From the NCBI GenBank assembly GCA_029432815.1, contig JAROBA010000027.1:22728-86727 (forward strand): a stretch of 64,000 nt of DNA, read 5' to 3'. The notes below the pieces were generated by a model that was given only the letters and a program-made list of their open reading frames with translations, did not search any database and was not told the DNA's origin. Origin of the DNA: Pontiellaceae bacterium B1224 (lineage in GTDB: Bacteria > Verrucomicrobiota > Kiritimatiellia > Kiritimatiellales > Pontiellaceae). Made by a program: the position numbers and the translations under genes. This document shows, piece by piece, positions 15,893 through 24,210 of this stretch. Every line of letters starts with the position of its first letter. Position 1 is the stretch's first letter.

Positions 15893-18802
15893 ATGAGTTT
15901 AAAGAAACACGAGGTTGTCGTGGTCGGCAACGGAATGGTGAGCGTTCGGTTCTGCCAACGCCTGCTGGAATATGACAAAAATAAACGGTTCCACATCAAG
16001 GTGCTCGGAGAGGAATGCCGACCGGCCTACGACCGAGTACAGCTGACCTCCTTTTACGAAAAAGAATCGGCCGACGAACTGATCCTCGAGCCTGCCTCGT
16101 GGTACGAGCAAAACGGTATTGAGCTATTTACCGGAGACCGCGTGGTTGAAATTGACCGCAAGCACAGGACGGTTTCCACACAGAGCGGACGGCAGTGTGC
16201 TTACGACCACTTGATTCTCGCCACCGGTTCCAGCCCATTTGTACCGCCGATAAAAGGAAAAGACCTGCCCGGCGTTTTTGTCTACCGCACGATCGAAGAC
16301 CTGGAGGCGATCCGGGAATACGCGAAGACCGCGACAACGGCTTCCGTGATCGGCGGTGGACTGCTGGGGCTCGAGGCGGCGAAGGCCGTTCATGACATGG
16401 GCCTGCAAACAACCGTCGTTGAGCGCTCTTCCCGTCTGCTCACCCGGCAGGTCGATACGGGCGGCGGCGTTATTCTGAAACACCTCATCGAAGATCTCGG
16501 CGTACATGTGGCCATCGATAAAGTGACGCTGCACTTCACCGGTGAAGATAAAGTCGATGGCATCGCCTTCGAAGGCGACAATCATCTGCAAACCGACATG
16601 ATCATTATTTCCGCCGGCATCCGACCGAACGATGAACTGGCGAAAGAGTGCGACATCAAAGTCGGTCCGCGCGGCGGCATTGAGATCGACTCTAAAACCC
16701 GCACGTCAGATCATCATATTCACGCCATTGGAGAATGCGCACTCTATGACGGCATGATCTACGGGCTGGTTGCGCCGGGCTACGACATGGCCGATGCGGC
16801 CGCCGCCAACCTCTGCCACGAAAAGAAACTTTTCGAAGGCGCAGATATGTCCACCAAGCTCAAGCTGATGGGTGTGGATGTTGCCAGTGCCGGCGAACCT
16901 CTCCTGCCGGAAGAGCAGACGAAAGCCGTTGTGGTCTACGACAGTCACCGCGGCATATATAAAAAGCTGGTACTCTCGCTCGACGGCAAAAAACTGCTGG
17001 GTGCCGTACTGGTCGGCGATGCCTCGGAATACGGCCTGCTTTCCGCTATCTGCAAAAAAGGCATGGAACTTCCAGATGAACCGGAAACCCTGCTGGTTAA
17101 AACCGGCGCGCATAACGATGTGGTCATTGAATATGACGACGACGAGATCATCTGCTCCTGTAAAGACGTCACCGCCGGCGCAATCCGCAAAGTGGTGCAG
17201 GATGGTGGCACCACATTCGCCGCTGTCAAAAAAGAAACCCATTGCGGCACCGGTTGCGGCGGATGCGCCGCCGTTGCCACCGATATCTTTGAATCGGAAA
17301 TGACGAAGATGGGCGTCGAAATCGACACCTCCCTTTGCGAGCATTTTTCCTATACCCGTCAGGAGCTGTTCAACATTGTCAAAGTGACGGGCGCAAAATC
17401 CTTCGACGAAGTCATCGAAAGCCACGGCAAAGGTGCCGGTTGCGAAATCTGCAAGCCCGCCACTGCCTCGATCCTCGCTTCCATCCAGAACGACCACGTG
17501 GTGAACCACGCGCAGATTCAGGACACCAACGATAAATACATGGGCAACATTCAGCGCAATGGAACCTACTCCGTGGTGCCGCGCGCTCCCGGCGGAGAAC
17601 TGACACCCGATCAGCTGATTGTGATCGGCGAGGTGGCCAAGAAATATGATCTCTACACCAAGGTGACCGGCGGCCAGCGCATCGACCTCTTCGGCGCGCA
17701 TCTCAACCAGCTTCCCGATATCTGGAAAGAGCTGATTGCAGCCGGACTCGAAACCGGCCATGCCTATGGCAAATCGCTGCGGACCGTCAAGAGCTGCGTC
17801 GGCAGCAGCTGGTGCCGCTTTGGCCTGAAAGACTCGGTCGACATGGCCGTGGATCTGGAAAACCGATACAAAGGACTGCGCTCGCCGCATAAACTCAAAA
17901 TGGCCGTATCCGGCTGCGTGCGCGAATGCGCCGAGGCGCAGAGCAAAGACGTCGGCCTGATTGCCACCGAAGACGGATGGAATATTTATGTCTGCGGCAA
18001 CGGCGGGGTCACCCCGCGCCATGCCGACCTGCTCGCCACCAATGTCGACGACGAAACGGCCATCAAATATATCGACCGTTTCCTAATGTATTATGTCCGC
18101 ACCGCCGATCGCCTGATGCGTACCGCCCCCTGGATGGAAAAGCTGGAAGGCGGACTCAAGCACCTGCAGGATGTCGTCATCAACGATTCGCTGGGCCTCA
18201 ACGACCAGCTCGAAGCCGACATGCAGCACGTGGTCGACACCTACCAGTGCGAATGGGCCACCACACTGAACGATCCGGAAAAACTGAAAATGTTCCATCA
18301 CTACAGCAACTCCGATGAAACCGATCAGTTTGAATACATCGAAGTCCGCGGCCAGAAACGTCCGGCTCCATGGAAAAAGGAATATGAACCGCTCGTTCCG
18401 GAGCCCACCGAAAATGCGGAAACGCAGTGGGTCTGCTTCGGCGAAGCGTCGGCCATTCCGAAAGACGGCGGCGAAACCCTGAAATATGGCCGCCACCAGA
18501 TTGCCGTCTTTAACTTCGCCAAAACCGACCAATGGTTTGCCAGCCAGAACCTCTGCCCGCACAAGCGCGAGATGGTCCTCTCCCGCGGATTGCTGGGCGA
18601 TGTGGATGGGTTACCGAAAGTCGTCTGCCCCATGCATAAGCGGGCCTTCTCGCTGGAAACCGGCGAAGGGCTGAGCGATCCGGAACTGAGCATCTCCACC
18701 TTCCCGGTGGAAATCCGCGAAGGCCGCATCTTCATCGATCTGCCAACGGAAGAGGAGCTCGACAAGCTCCACATCTGCAATCCCGACAAAGTCTGCTCTT
18801 AA
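15893..18802 (+). CDS. nirBD: NirB-NirD fused assimilatory nitrite reductase
   Basis: A 969-residue enzyme reducing nitrite to ammonium with NAD(P)H. Order: FAD/NAD(P) oxidoreductase (residues 1-400; VVVGNGMVSVRF, GGGLLGLEAA), Bfd-type [2Fe-2S] domain (CSCKDV, HCGTGCGGC, near 415-460), ferredoxin-like half-domains, and the sirohaem/[4Fe-4S] ligands CVGSSWC and CVREC (about 640-690). The last 125 residues are a NirD Rieske domain with all four ligands (CPH and CPMH), which many NirD proteins lack. NirB and NirD are usually separate genes. The ATG at 15893 has GAGG eight bases upstream. A good terminator follows, so it may form its own transcript. Confidence 0.93.
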   Translation: MSLKKHEVVVVGNGMVSVRFCQRLLEYDKNKRFHIKVLGEECRPAYDRVQLTSFYEKESADELILEPASWYEQNGIELFTGDRVVEIDRKHRTVSTQSGRQCAYDHLILATGSSPFVPPIKGKDLPGVFVYRTIEDLEAIREYAKTATTASVIGGGLLGLEAAKAVHDMGLQTTVVERSSRLLTRQVDTGGGVILKHLIEDLGVHVAIDKVTLHFTGEDKVDGIAFEGDNHLQTDMIIISAGIRPNDELAKECDIKVGPRGGIEIDSKTRTSDHHIHAIGECALYDGMIYGLVAPGYDMADAAAANLCHEKKLFEGADMSTKLKLMGVDVASAGEPLLPEEQTKAVVVYDSHRGIYKKLVLSLDGKKLLGAVLVGDASEYGLLSAICKKGMELPDEPETLLVKTGAHNDVVIEYDDDEIICSCKDVTAGAIRKVVQDGGTTFAAVKKETHCGTGCGGCAAVATDIFESEMTKMGVEIDTSLCEHFSYTRQELFNIVKVTGAKSFDEVIESHGKGAGCEICKPATASILASIQNDHVVNHAQIQDTNDKYMGNIQRNGTYSVVPRAPGGELTPDQLIVIGEVAKKYDLYTKVTGGQRIDLFGAHLNQLPDIWKELIAAGLETGHAYGKSLRTVKSCVGSSWCRFGLKDSVDMAVDLENRYKGLRSPHKLKMAVSGCVRECAEAQSKDVGLIATEDGWNIYVCGNGGVTPRHADLLATNVDDETAIKYIDRFLMYYVRTADRLMRTAPWMEKLEGGLKHLQDVVINDSLGLNDQLEADMQHVVDTYQCEWATTLNDPEKLKMFHHYSNSDETDQFEYIEVRGQKRPAPWKKEYEPLVPEPTENAETQWVCFGEASAIPKDGGETLKYGRHQIAVFNFAKTDQWFASQNLCPHKREMVLSRGLLGDVDGLPKVVCPMHKRAFSLETGEGLSDPELSISTFPVEIREGRIFIDLPTEEELDKLHICNPDKVCS

Positions 18803-18810
18803 GAATGAAG

Positions 18811-18834
18811 GGTCGCCGGCTTCGGCGACCTTTT
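18811..18834 (+). terminator. Rho-independent terminator after nirBD
   Basis: GGTCGCCG and CGGCGACC are perfect 8-base arms around GCTT, followed by TTTT. It starts nine bases after the nirBD stop. Confidence 0.8.
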
Positions 18835-18897
18835 AATCCCTTTTATTTGTGCTTCTTGCGCCTTTTCGTGGCCAAAAAACCCGTTACAATCCGCGAC

Positions 18898-20001
18898 ATG
18901 AAAAGGATGCCGAACATGCTGATGGCCGGAGCGGCCGGCCGTAATCGGGGCAAGACCGAATTCCTCTGCCTCGCAATCCGCGAGCAAGCCGCAACGGTTC
19001 CAGTCATTGGAATCAAAGTCACCACGATTGATGATACCCAGGCCGACTACCGCAATATCGCCGGGGACTTCATCATTTCGGTCGAACAGCCCGGCGACGA
19101 TAATAAAGACACGCACCGGATGTATCGCGCGGGAGCAACAAAGGTTTTCTGGCTCCGCGTCAAACGCCCCTCTTTGGAGGCCGGGCTGAATCATCTTTTC
19201 CAATCATTGGAAACAGAAGGAATCAATCCGAACATCGCCTGTCTGGTGATGGAATCCGGCGGCGCCCGGAACTTTATTGAGCCGGGCCTTTTCTTCATTA
19301 TTCAGGAACACAACGATGCGCTGAAACCCGCCGTGGCAGAAGTGGCGCACCTGGCGGATCGTCTCAACAACGTCAGCGGCAATGGCTGGGATGTTATTCC
19401 GGAAAACCTCAGCTTTGAAAATGACCGATGGGGCCTGAAGGAAAATGCCGCAGCCATCATTCTAAGCGGCGGCGGAAGCCGCCGCATGGGTGAGGACAAA
19501 GCCATCCTGACGATTCACGGTCAGCCCCTGCTTTCATCGGTCGTTGAGCAATTAGTTCCAAACTTCGGAACCGTACTCGTGAGTGGTTCATATGAAAAGT
19601 ATACCTTCACCGGCTGCCGCGTGGTGGAAGATCTGGAACCCGACCGCGGCCCCCTCATGGGTCTGCTGTCTACACTGAAAGAATCTTCTCACGCGCTCAA
19701 CTTTATCACCACCTGCGACGTACCGGACATACAACTGCCCTTCGTTCGAAGAATGCTGCGCGAAATCGACGGCCACGATGCCGTGGTTCCAATCATTGGA
19801 AACGACCGCAAGCAGCCGCTTTTTGCGGTCTACAAAAAAAGCGTATCCCGAACCATTGAAGAGCTGATGGCGGAAGGCAAGCAGGCGATGTTTGCGTTGC
19901 TCGACCGATTGGATGTAAAGTACCTTCATATGGATGGCGACTGGTATCATAATCTCAATACGCCCGATGAATTAGAACACTATCGAAAGACCTGCACATG
20001 A
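18898..20001 (+). CDS. mobA: MobB-like/MobA fusion, molybdenum cofactor guanylyltransferase
   Basis: About 367 residues. The C-terminal half (from about 185) is MobA, which joins GMP to molybdopterin: AAIILSGGGSRRMGEDKAIL is the nucleotide-binding loop, followed by LEPDRGPLMGLLSTL and ITTCDVPDIQLP. The N-terminal half has a P-loop-like AGAAGRNRGKTEF and resembles MobB-type GTPases, so this looks like a MobB-MobA fusion in reverse of the usual separate genes. The start is uncertain among ATG 18898, 18907 and 18916; upstream codons to 18805 overlap the terminator and a repeat. Palindromes TTCCAATCATTGGAA at 19198 and 19787 lie in the gene. It overlaps moeA by four bases. Confidence 0.85.
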   Translation: MKRMPNMLMAGAAGRNRGKTEFLCLAIREQAATVPVIGIKVTTIDDTQADYRNIAGDFIISVEQPGDDNKDTHRMYRAGATKVFWLRVKRPSLEAGLNHLFQSLETEGINPNIACLVMESGGARNFIEPGLFFIIQEHNDALKPAVAEVAHLADRLNNVSGNGWDVIPENLSFENDRWGLKENAAAIILSGGGSRRMGEDKAILTIHGQPLLSSVVEQLVPNFGTVLVSGSYEKYTFTGCRVVEDLEPDRGPLMGLLSTLKESSHALNFITTCDVPDIQLPFVRRMLREIDGHDAVVPIIGNDRKQPLFAVYKKSVSRTIEELMAEGKQAMFALLDRLDVKYLHMDGDWYHNLNTPDELEHYRKTCT

Positions 20002-21173
20002 TCACCTTTGAAGAAGCCATCGAAACGGTGCTGGCAAACACCCCGACGCCACAAACCGAAGCCGTTCCGCTAAACCAGGCAAACGGGCGCATCCTGATGC
20101 AGGACGTTTTATCCGATCACGATATGCCGCCCTTTAATAAATCGGCTATGGACGGCTATGCCTGCCGCCGCGCCGACCTGCCCGGCCCGCTCCACTGCCT
20201 CGAAACGATTGCCGCCGGCGACACCCCGAAAAATGTCATCAACACCGGACGTTGCGCAAAGATCATGACCGGTGCCATCGTGCCGGAAGGGGCCGACTGC
20301 GTCTTTATGGTCGAGCAGTCGCAAATCCTCGAAGACAACTCCGTACGCTTCACCGGCGACAACACGCGCGACAACATTTGCTTTAAAGGCGAAGATGTTC
20401 GGACCGGCGATATCGTTCTGCATCCGGGCTCGCTCATCCGCCCCGGCCATATTGCGGTGCTGGCCGCCGCCGGTTGCGTTGAACCCATCGTTGCGAAAGT
20501 TGCAAAGGTTGGAATTCTTTCCACCGGTTCCGAACTGGTGCCGCCCAGCGCGCTGGTCTCAGGGGCCACCATTCGCGAAACCAGCGGGCAGCAGCTCGTC
20601 GCTCAGGTCAGCGAATGCGGTTGCCTCCCGATCTTCTACGGCATTGTGGAAGACGACGAAGCAAAGATTGCAACCGCCATTAATCAAGCGGTCGAAGAAA
20701 ATGATGTGGTGCTGATCTGCGGCGGCAGCTCCGCCGGTGATTTTGATTTTGTGCCCCTCCTTTTAGAACAAGCCGGATTTCAACATGCCTTTGAAAAGGT
20801 TGCCATTCAACCCGGCAAACCGCTGGCCTTTGCCGTGCGTGAAGACAAGGTCTGCTTCGGAATGCCCGGCAACCCGGTCTCCACCTTTATGACGATGGAA
20901 ACGATTGTGAAACCGTTCCTCTACCGTTCGATGGGCCACGACTTCCGTCCCCCCGTTGTGCAGCTGAAGCTGGGCAAAACGATGACGCGTAAAAAAGGTG
21001 GGCGCATGAGTTTTGTACCCGGTCATTTAGTCAACACCAGTACGGTTGAAAAAATGAACTACAATGGCTCGGCCCATATCCACGCGATGGCTCAAGCCGA
21101 TGGATGGATCATTTTCCCGATGGATGTAACCGAACTTGAAGCAGGATCACTGGTAGACTTCTGGCAACTGTAA
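19998..21173 (+). CDS. moeA: MoeA molybdopterin molybdotransferase
   Basis: A 391-residue protein inserting molybdate into adenylylated molybdopterin. Signatures: MPPFNKSAMDGYA, GRCAKIMTGAIVPEGADCVFMVEQ, VGILSTGSELV, ICGGSSAGDFDF and VCFGMPGNPVSTFMTME. The length is that of the family. Its ATG overlaps the mobA stop (ATGA), so the two are translationally coupled. The last residues, SLVDFWQL, complete the family's C-terminal domain IV. Confidence 0.93.
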   Translation: MITFEEAIETVLANTPTPQTEAVPLNQANGRILMQDVLSDHDMPPFNKSAMDGYACRRADLPGPLHCLETIAAGDTPKNVINTGRCAKIMTGAIVPEGADCVFMVEQSQILEDNSVRFTGDNTRDNICFKGEDVRTGDIVLHPGSLIRPGHIAVLAAAGCVEPIVAKVAKVGILSTGSELVPPSALVSGATIRETSGQQLVAQVSECGCLPIFYGIVEDDEAKIATAINQAVEENDVVLICGGSSAGDFDFVPLLLEQAGFQHAFEKVAIQPGKPLAFAVREDKVCFGMPGNPVSTFMTMETIVKPFLYRSMGHDFRPPVVQLKLGKTMTRKKGGRMSFVPGHLVNTSTVEKMNYNGSAHIHAMAQADGWIIFPMDVTELEAGSLVDFWQL

Positions 21174-21276
21174 ATAAGGGCAGACAAATTTAGTTAAAAG
21201 ACTGGTGATTGGATGTTTCTGCCGTCCATTTTTCTGCCTACAAAAAGGTTTCTTCGGAACGGGATTAGGATAAAAG

Positions 21277-21726
21277 ATGAATAAGAAACTTTCACACATT
21301 GGAAACGACAACCGGCCCTCGATGGTGGACGTCAGTCATAAGCTGCAGCAGAAGAGAACCGCCATTGCTTCAGGCTTTATTTCGCTTCAGCCGGAAACCC
21401 TCCAGCTCATTGGCGACAACCAGATGAAAAAAGGAAACGTGCTGCTGACCGCCGAGCTCGCCGGCATCAACGCCGCCAAGAAAACCGGCGAACTGATCCC
21501 GCTCTGTCATCCATTGTTACTTTCTAAAATTGATATGAAAGCCGAACCGGAAGCAGATGGAATTCGCGTAACCGGCACCGTCATCTGCACCGGACAAACC
21601 GGTGTGGAAATGGAAGCCCTCTCTGGTGTCTCGCTCGCCCTGCTCACGATTTATGACATGTGTAAAGCCGTCGATAAAACGATGGAGATCGGTTCCGTTA
21701 AGCTACTCGAAAAAACGAAGGAATAA
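21277..21726 (+). CDS. moaC: MoaC cyclic pyranopterin monophosphate synthase
   Basis: A 149-residue enzyme of the first molybdopterin step. It acts after MoaA to form cPMP. Signatures are PSMVDVSHK, KKGNVLLTAELAGINAAKKTGELIPLCHPL and VEMEALSGVSLALLTIYDMCKA(V)DK, the last containing the active-site residues. GGATTAGGA precedes the ATG. About 100 bases without a recognised promoter separate it from moeA. A 60-bp imperfect hairpin separates it from the next gene. Confidence 0.95.
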   Translation: MNKKLSHIGNDNRPSMVDVSHKLQQKRTAIASGFISLQPETLQLIGDNQMKKGNVLLTAELAGINAAKKTGELIPLCHPLLLSKIDMKAEPEADGIRVTGTVICTGQTGVEMEALSGVSLALLTIYDMCKAVDKTMEIGSVKLLEKTKE

Positions 21727-21737
21727 AAAAAGTTCGT

Positions 21738-21803
21738 AGTTCCTCCTTTCATGTCCGCCGTAGCCTTGGCAAAGGAGGAAGGTGGCCGGCGGAACTACAT
21801 ACC
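21738..21803. repeat. intergenic inverted repeat (moaC-moaB gap)
   Basis: GTAGTTCCTCCTTTC and the later CGGCGGAACTAC, with CAAAGGAGGAA between, form an imperfect long hairpin. It resembles the other dispersed REP-like units but has its own sequence. Confidence 0.5.
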
Positions 21804-21808
21804 TTATC

Positions 21809-22309
21809 ATGAAAACTTTAATCATTACCTTATCCGACCGCGCATCGCGCGGAGAATATGAAGACCGCAGCGGGCCGGAAATTGAGTCCATGCTTCAGGA
21901 GAAATTCCAAACATTGGAAGTCGAGCGCGTGCTGATCGGCGATGAGCCGAACCCGCTCCGCGAACAGATCCAGCGGACCGCCGAGTTCGATGTCATCATC
22001 ACCACCGGCGGAACCGGTATCGGCGCGCGCGATATTACACCGGACGTCGTCAATCCGATGCTCGACCGCGAGATCCCCGGCATCATGGAATTCATTCGTT
22101 GTAAACACGGCGAGCGCCTCCCCTCCGCCCTGCTCAGCCGTTCGGTGGCCGGCGTAATCGGAACGACTTTAGTCTACACCCTACCCGGAAACATCAAAGC
22201 CGTCCGCGAATACATGGCCGAAATCCTCCGCTCCCTCGAACACGCCCAGCAGATGATTCAGGGCATCGACTCACACTGTTCTGAAACACTAAAACACGAA
22301 GAGCACTAA
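21809..22309 (+). CDS. MoaB/MogA-family molybdopterin adenylyltransferase
   Basis: A 166-residue protein of the MoaB/Mog family, which adenylylates molybdopterin before metal insertion. Signatures: LIITLSDRASRGEYEDRSGPEI, IITTGGTGIGARDITPD and TLVYTLPGNIKAVREYM. The ATG at 21809 begins the fold; an upstream in-frame GTG adds nine residues without a domain. The C-terminal tail (ETLKHEEH) is written by a dispersed hairpin repeat (22292-22346) rather than by conserved sequence. Whether this copy is MogA-like or MoaB-like cannot be settled by eye, so no symbol is given. Confidence 0.9.
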   Translation: MKTLIITLSDRASRGEYEDRSGPEIESMLQEKFQTLEVERVLIGDEPNPLREQIQRTAEFDVIITTGGTGIGARDITPDVVNPMLDREIPGIMEFIRCKHGERLPSALLSRSVAGVIGTTLVYTLPGNIKAVREYMAEILRSLEHAQQMIQGIDSHCSETLKHEEH

Positions 22310-22346
22310 GATCCTCATCCTTCGTGCTCTTTGAGACTTCGTGTTT
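22292..22346. repeat. hairpin repeat between convergent moaB/mog and moaE-moeB genes
   Basis: AAACACGAAGAGCAC and GTGCTCTTTGAGACTTCGTGTTT form an imperfect hairpin between the convergent genes. It encodes the end of the MoaB/MogA protein on the plus strand and abuts the stop of the minus-strand fusion. It could act as a two-way terminator. Confidence 0.7.
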
Positions 22347-23796
22347 AAATTTCCGGTAGCATCCGATTCCCTCCGATGAGGGAATAGACCTTGTTATATC
22401 CGGCGGAGCGGAAGGCGTTGGCGGTGTATTGCGTGCGGACGCCGGCGGCACAGACGAGCAGATAGGCTTTGTCTTTATTAATGGCAGAAGGATTATTCAG
22501 CAGTTCATTCATGGGAATGTGCTGATGATCGCAGGGCAATGAGGATACCGCCACTTCGTTGGGTTCGCGGATATCGATGACCTGATAGTCGCTTAAATTA
22601 ATTTCGTCGATGGTAACTTCAATAGATTCAGGCACGGGGTTCTCCTTATCGTGGGCGGGACAGTTGGAATTCCGCGGAAGCTTGAGCTTCCGCATAGAAT
22701 AGTCGACCAGATTGACGATGAGCAGTTCGTTACTCAACCGCCCTTCCAACCCCAGCAATTGTTTAATGGCTTCCAAGGCCTGGATGGAACCGATCACACC
22801 GGGCACGGCGCCGAGCACGCCGGCTACCGCACAGGTCAGCACTTCATTTGGAGTCCCGTCTTCGTAGAGACATTCGAGGCAGGATGAATCCGGCGTGACG
22901 ACCTGCACCTGTCCTTCAAATTGATAGATGCTGGCAAAGACCACCGGCACTTCCGCTATTATCGCCGCGCGGTTTACCAACAGTTTGGTATCCATACAGT
23001 CGGTACATTCAATAATTAAATCGTAGTCGGCGAGCTGCTCAACTTCCAATGTTTGGAAACGCGCGGGGAATGCTTCAATATCGATGGAGGGGTTGTATTG
23101 CTTCAGCCAGGCTTCGGCCAGATCGGCTTTCTTTTCACCCACCTGATCGAGCGCATATAAAAACTGTCGGTGCAGGTTGCTGGCTTCGAGATGATCGTGT
23201 TCCACGATTCCGAGTTGACCAACCCCCGCCCCGGCCAAATAAGCCAGCACCGGACAGCCGAGCCCGCCGGCTCCAACAACGAGCACTTTGCTTTCGGCGA
23301 GCTTTTGCTGCCCTTCTTTTCCAATGGTTGGAAGAACGGTTTGCCGGCTGTAATCCATCTCCGGTTTGTGGCCGTGCTTCGCGCATTCTTCGCAGTTTAC
23401 CCAGCCGGAGTCGCCCGTCACATAATGCTCTTTTTTCCAGATCGGGACGCGGACTTTTATTTCGTCGATAATATAGCGATTGGCTTTATAGGCGGCATCA
23501 CGATGCGGCGTGGAGACGCCGACCCAAACGGCGATGTCGCCGATCTGCAGATGTCCGACCCGGTGTACGCAGACCGCCGTTTTGAGGCCGAACTTTTCTT
23601 TGGCTTCAGCCAGAATTCGCTCGCCCTCTGCGTTGGCCAGCGCGCTGTACGCTTCGTATTCCAGCGAGGTTACATCGTGCCCCTCGTTATGATTCCGCAC
23701 CCAGCCTTCGAACGTAACCAACGCCCCGCACGTTGGGTCTTCCGCAGAAGCTTTAAGCGCTTCTATATCCAATGGTTCTGATAATATTCTAAACAT
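22345..23796 (-). CDS. MoaE-MoeB-rhodanese triple fusion
   Basis: A 483-residue protein joining three steps of molybdopterin sulfur transfer. Residues 1-145 are MoaE (GALVTFEGWVRNHNEG, HRVGHLQIGD, RYIIDEIKVRVPIWKKEHY). Residues about 150-390 are an E1-like MoeB/ThiF adenylyltransferase (KVLVVGAGGLGCPVLAYLAGAGVG, SNLHRQFLY, DYDLIIECTDCMDTK, catalytic-type Cys in LTCAVAGVLG). Residues about 395-483 are rhodanese with the active-site LVCAAGVRTQ. The Zn site looks altered: CLEC is present, but the second pair reads CPAH. MOCS3/Uba4 joins only E1 and rhodanese. It would activate MoaD (23881) and use it. Two TTCCAA palindromes (23044, 23319) lie inside. Confidence 0.9.
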   Translation of the reverse strand: MFRILSEPLDIEALKASAEDPTCGALVTFEGWVRNHNEGHDVTSLEYEAYSALANAEGERILAEAKEKFGLKTAVCVHRVGHLQIGDIAVWVGVSTPHRDAAYKANRYIIDEIKVRVPIWKKEHYVTGDSGWVNCEECAKHGHKPEMDYSRQTVLPTIGKEGQQKLAESKVLVVGAGGLGCPVLAYLAGAGVGQLGIVEHDHLEASNLHRQFLYALDQVGEKKADLAEAWLKQYNPSIDIEAFPARFQTLEVEQLADYDLIIECTDCMDTKLLVNRAAIIAEVPVVFASIYQFEGQVQVVTPDSSCLECLYEDGTPNEVLTCAVAGVLGAVPGVIGSIQALEAIKQLLGLEGRLSNELLIVNLVDYSMRKLKLPRNSNCPAHDKENPVPESIEVTIDEINLSDYQVIDIREPNEVAVSSLPCDHQHIPMNELLNNPSAINKDKAYLLVCAAGVRTQYTANAFRSAGYNKVYSLIGGNRMLPEI

Positions 23797-23829
23797 ATCA
23801 ATTTACTTTTAACCACTCGCTTCGCTTAA

Positions 23830-23873
23830 GACACAAAGAACACTAAGCTTCGAGTACTTTGCTTTGTGTTTAA
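23830..23873. repeat. hairpin repeat of the ACACAAAG family
   Basis: GACACAAAGAACACTAAGC and GCTTTGTGTTT form an imperfect inverted repeat between moaD and the MoaE fusion. Confidence 0.5.
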
Positions 23874-23880
23874 TATTATT

Positions 23881-24120
23881 TTAACCGCCGGCGACGGGGG
23901 GAATAAAGACAATGGAGTCGCCGTCGTTCAGCGGGGTGTCCCAATCGACAAAGGCATCGTTCAGCGCGAGGCGCACGTGCGAGCGGCACATGGCAAAATC
24001 GTATTTAGTTTTCAGCGATTCGAAAAGTTCCACCGCATTGGAAGATGCCGCTTCAACCACCTCGTTGCTGCAGCCCGCCGCTTCGCGGAACATGGCATAA
24101 TAGTTCACGTTAATTTTCAT
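23881..24120 (-). CDS. moaD: MoaD molybdopterin synthase sulfur carrier subunit
   Basis: A 79-residue ubiquitin-like protein: MKINVNYYAMFREAAGCS at the start, then SHVRLALNDAFVDWDTPLNDGDSIVFIPPVAGG. The C-terminal GG is the site of adenylylation and thiocarboxylation. The ATG at 24120 begins the beta strand; the frame extends upstream through a GTGAAA-type repeat, which is not coding. It is followed by the gene for its probable activating and synthase partner. Confidence 0.93.
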   Translation of the reverse strand: MKINVNYYAMFREAAGCSNEVVEAASSNAVELFESLKTKYDFAMCRSHVRLALNDAFVDWDTPLNDGDSIVFIPPVAGG

Positions 24121-24204
24121 GTATCGTGAAAAGTGACGCATAAAACGTGATGCTTGATACGTGATCAGAATAGAATCACGGCTCACTCGTCACGTTTCAC
24201 GCAT
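24121..24204. repeat. CGTGA-type hairpin repeat between moaD and moaA
   Basis: ATCGTGAAAAGTGACGCATAA and the later CACGGCTCACTCGTCACG are opposite copies of the same words, giving an imperfect hairpin in the 90-base gap. Related copies occur near 9473, 14513, 27231 and 48430. Confidence 0.6.
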
Positions 24205-24210
24205 CACTCA

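Noticed and set aside
16706..18022. A 438-codon frame antisense to nirBD
   Set aside because: It is a shadow of the conserved nitrite reductase; no ribosome site or recognisable domain.
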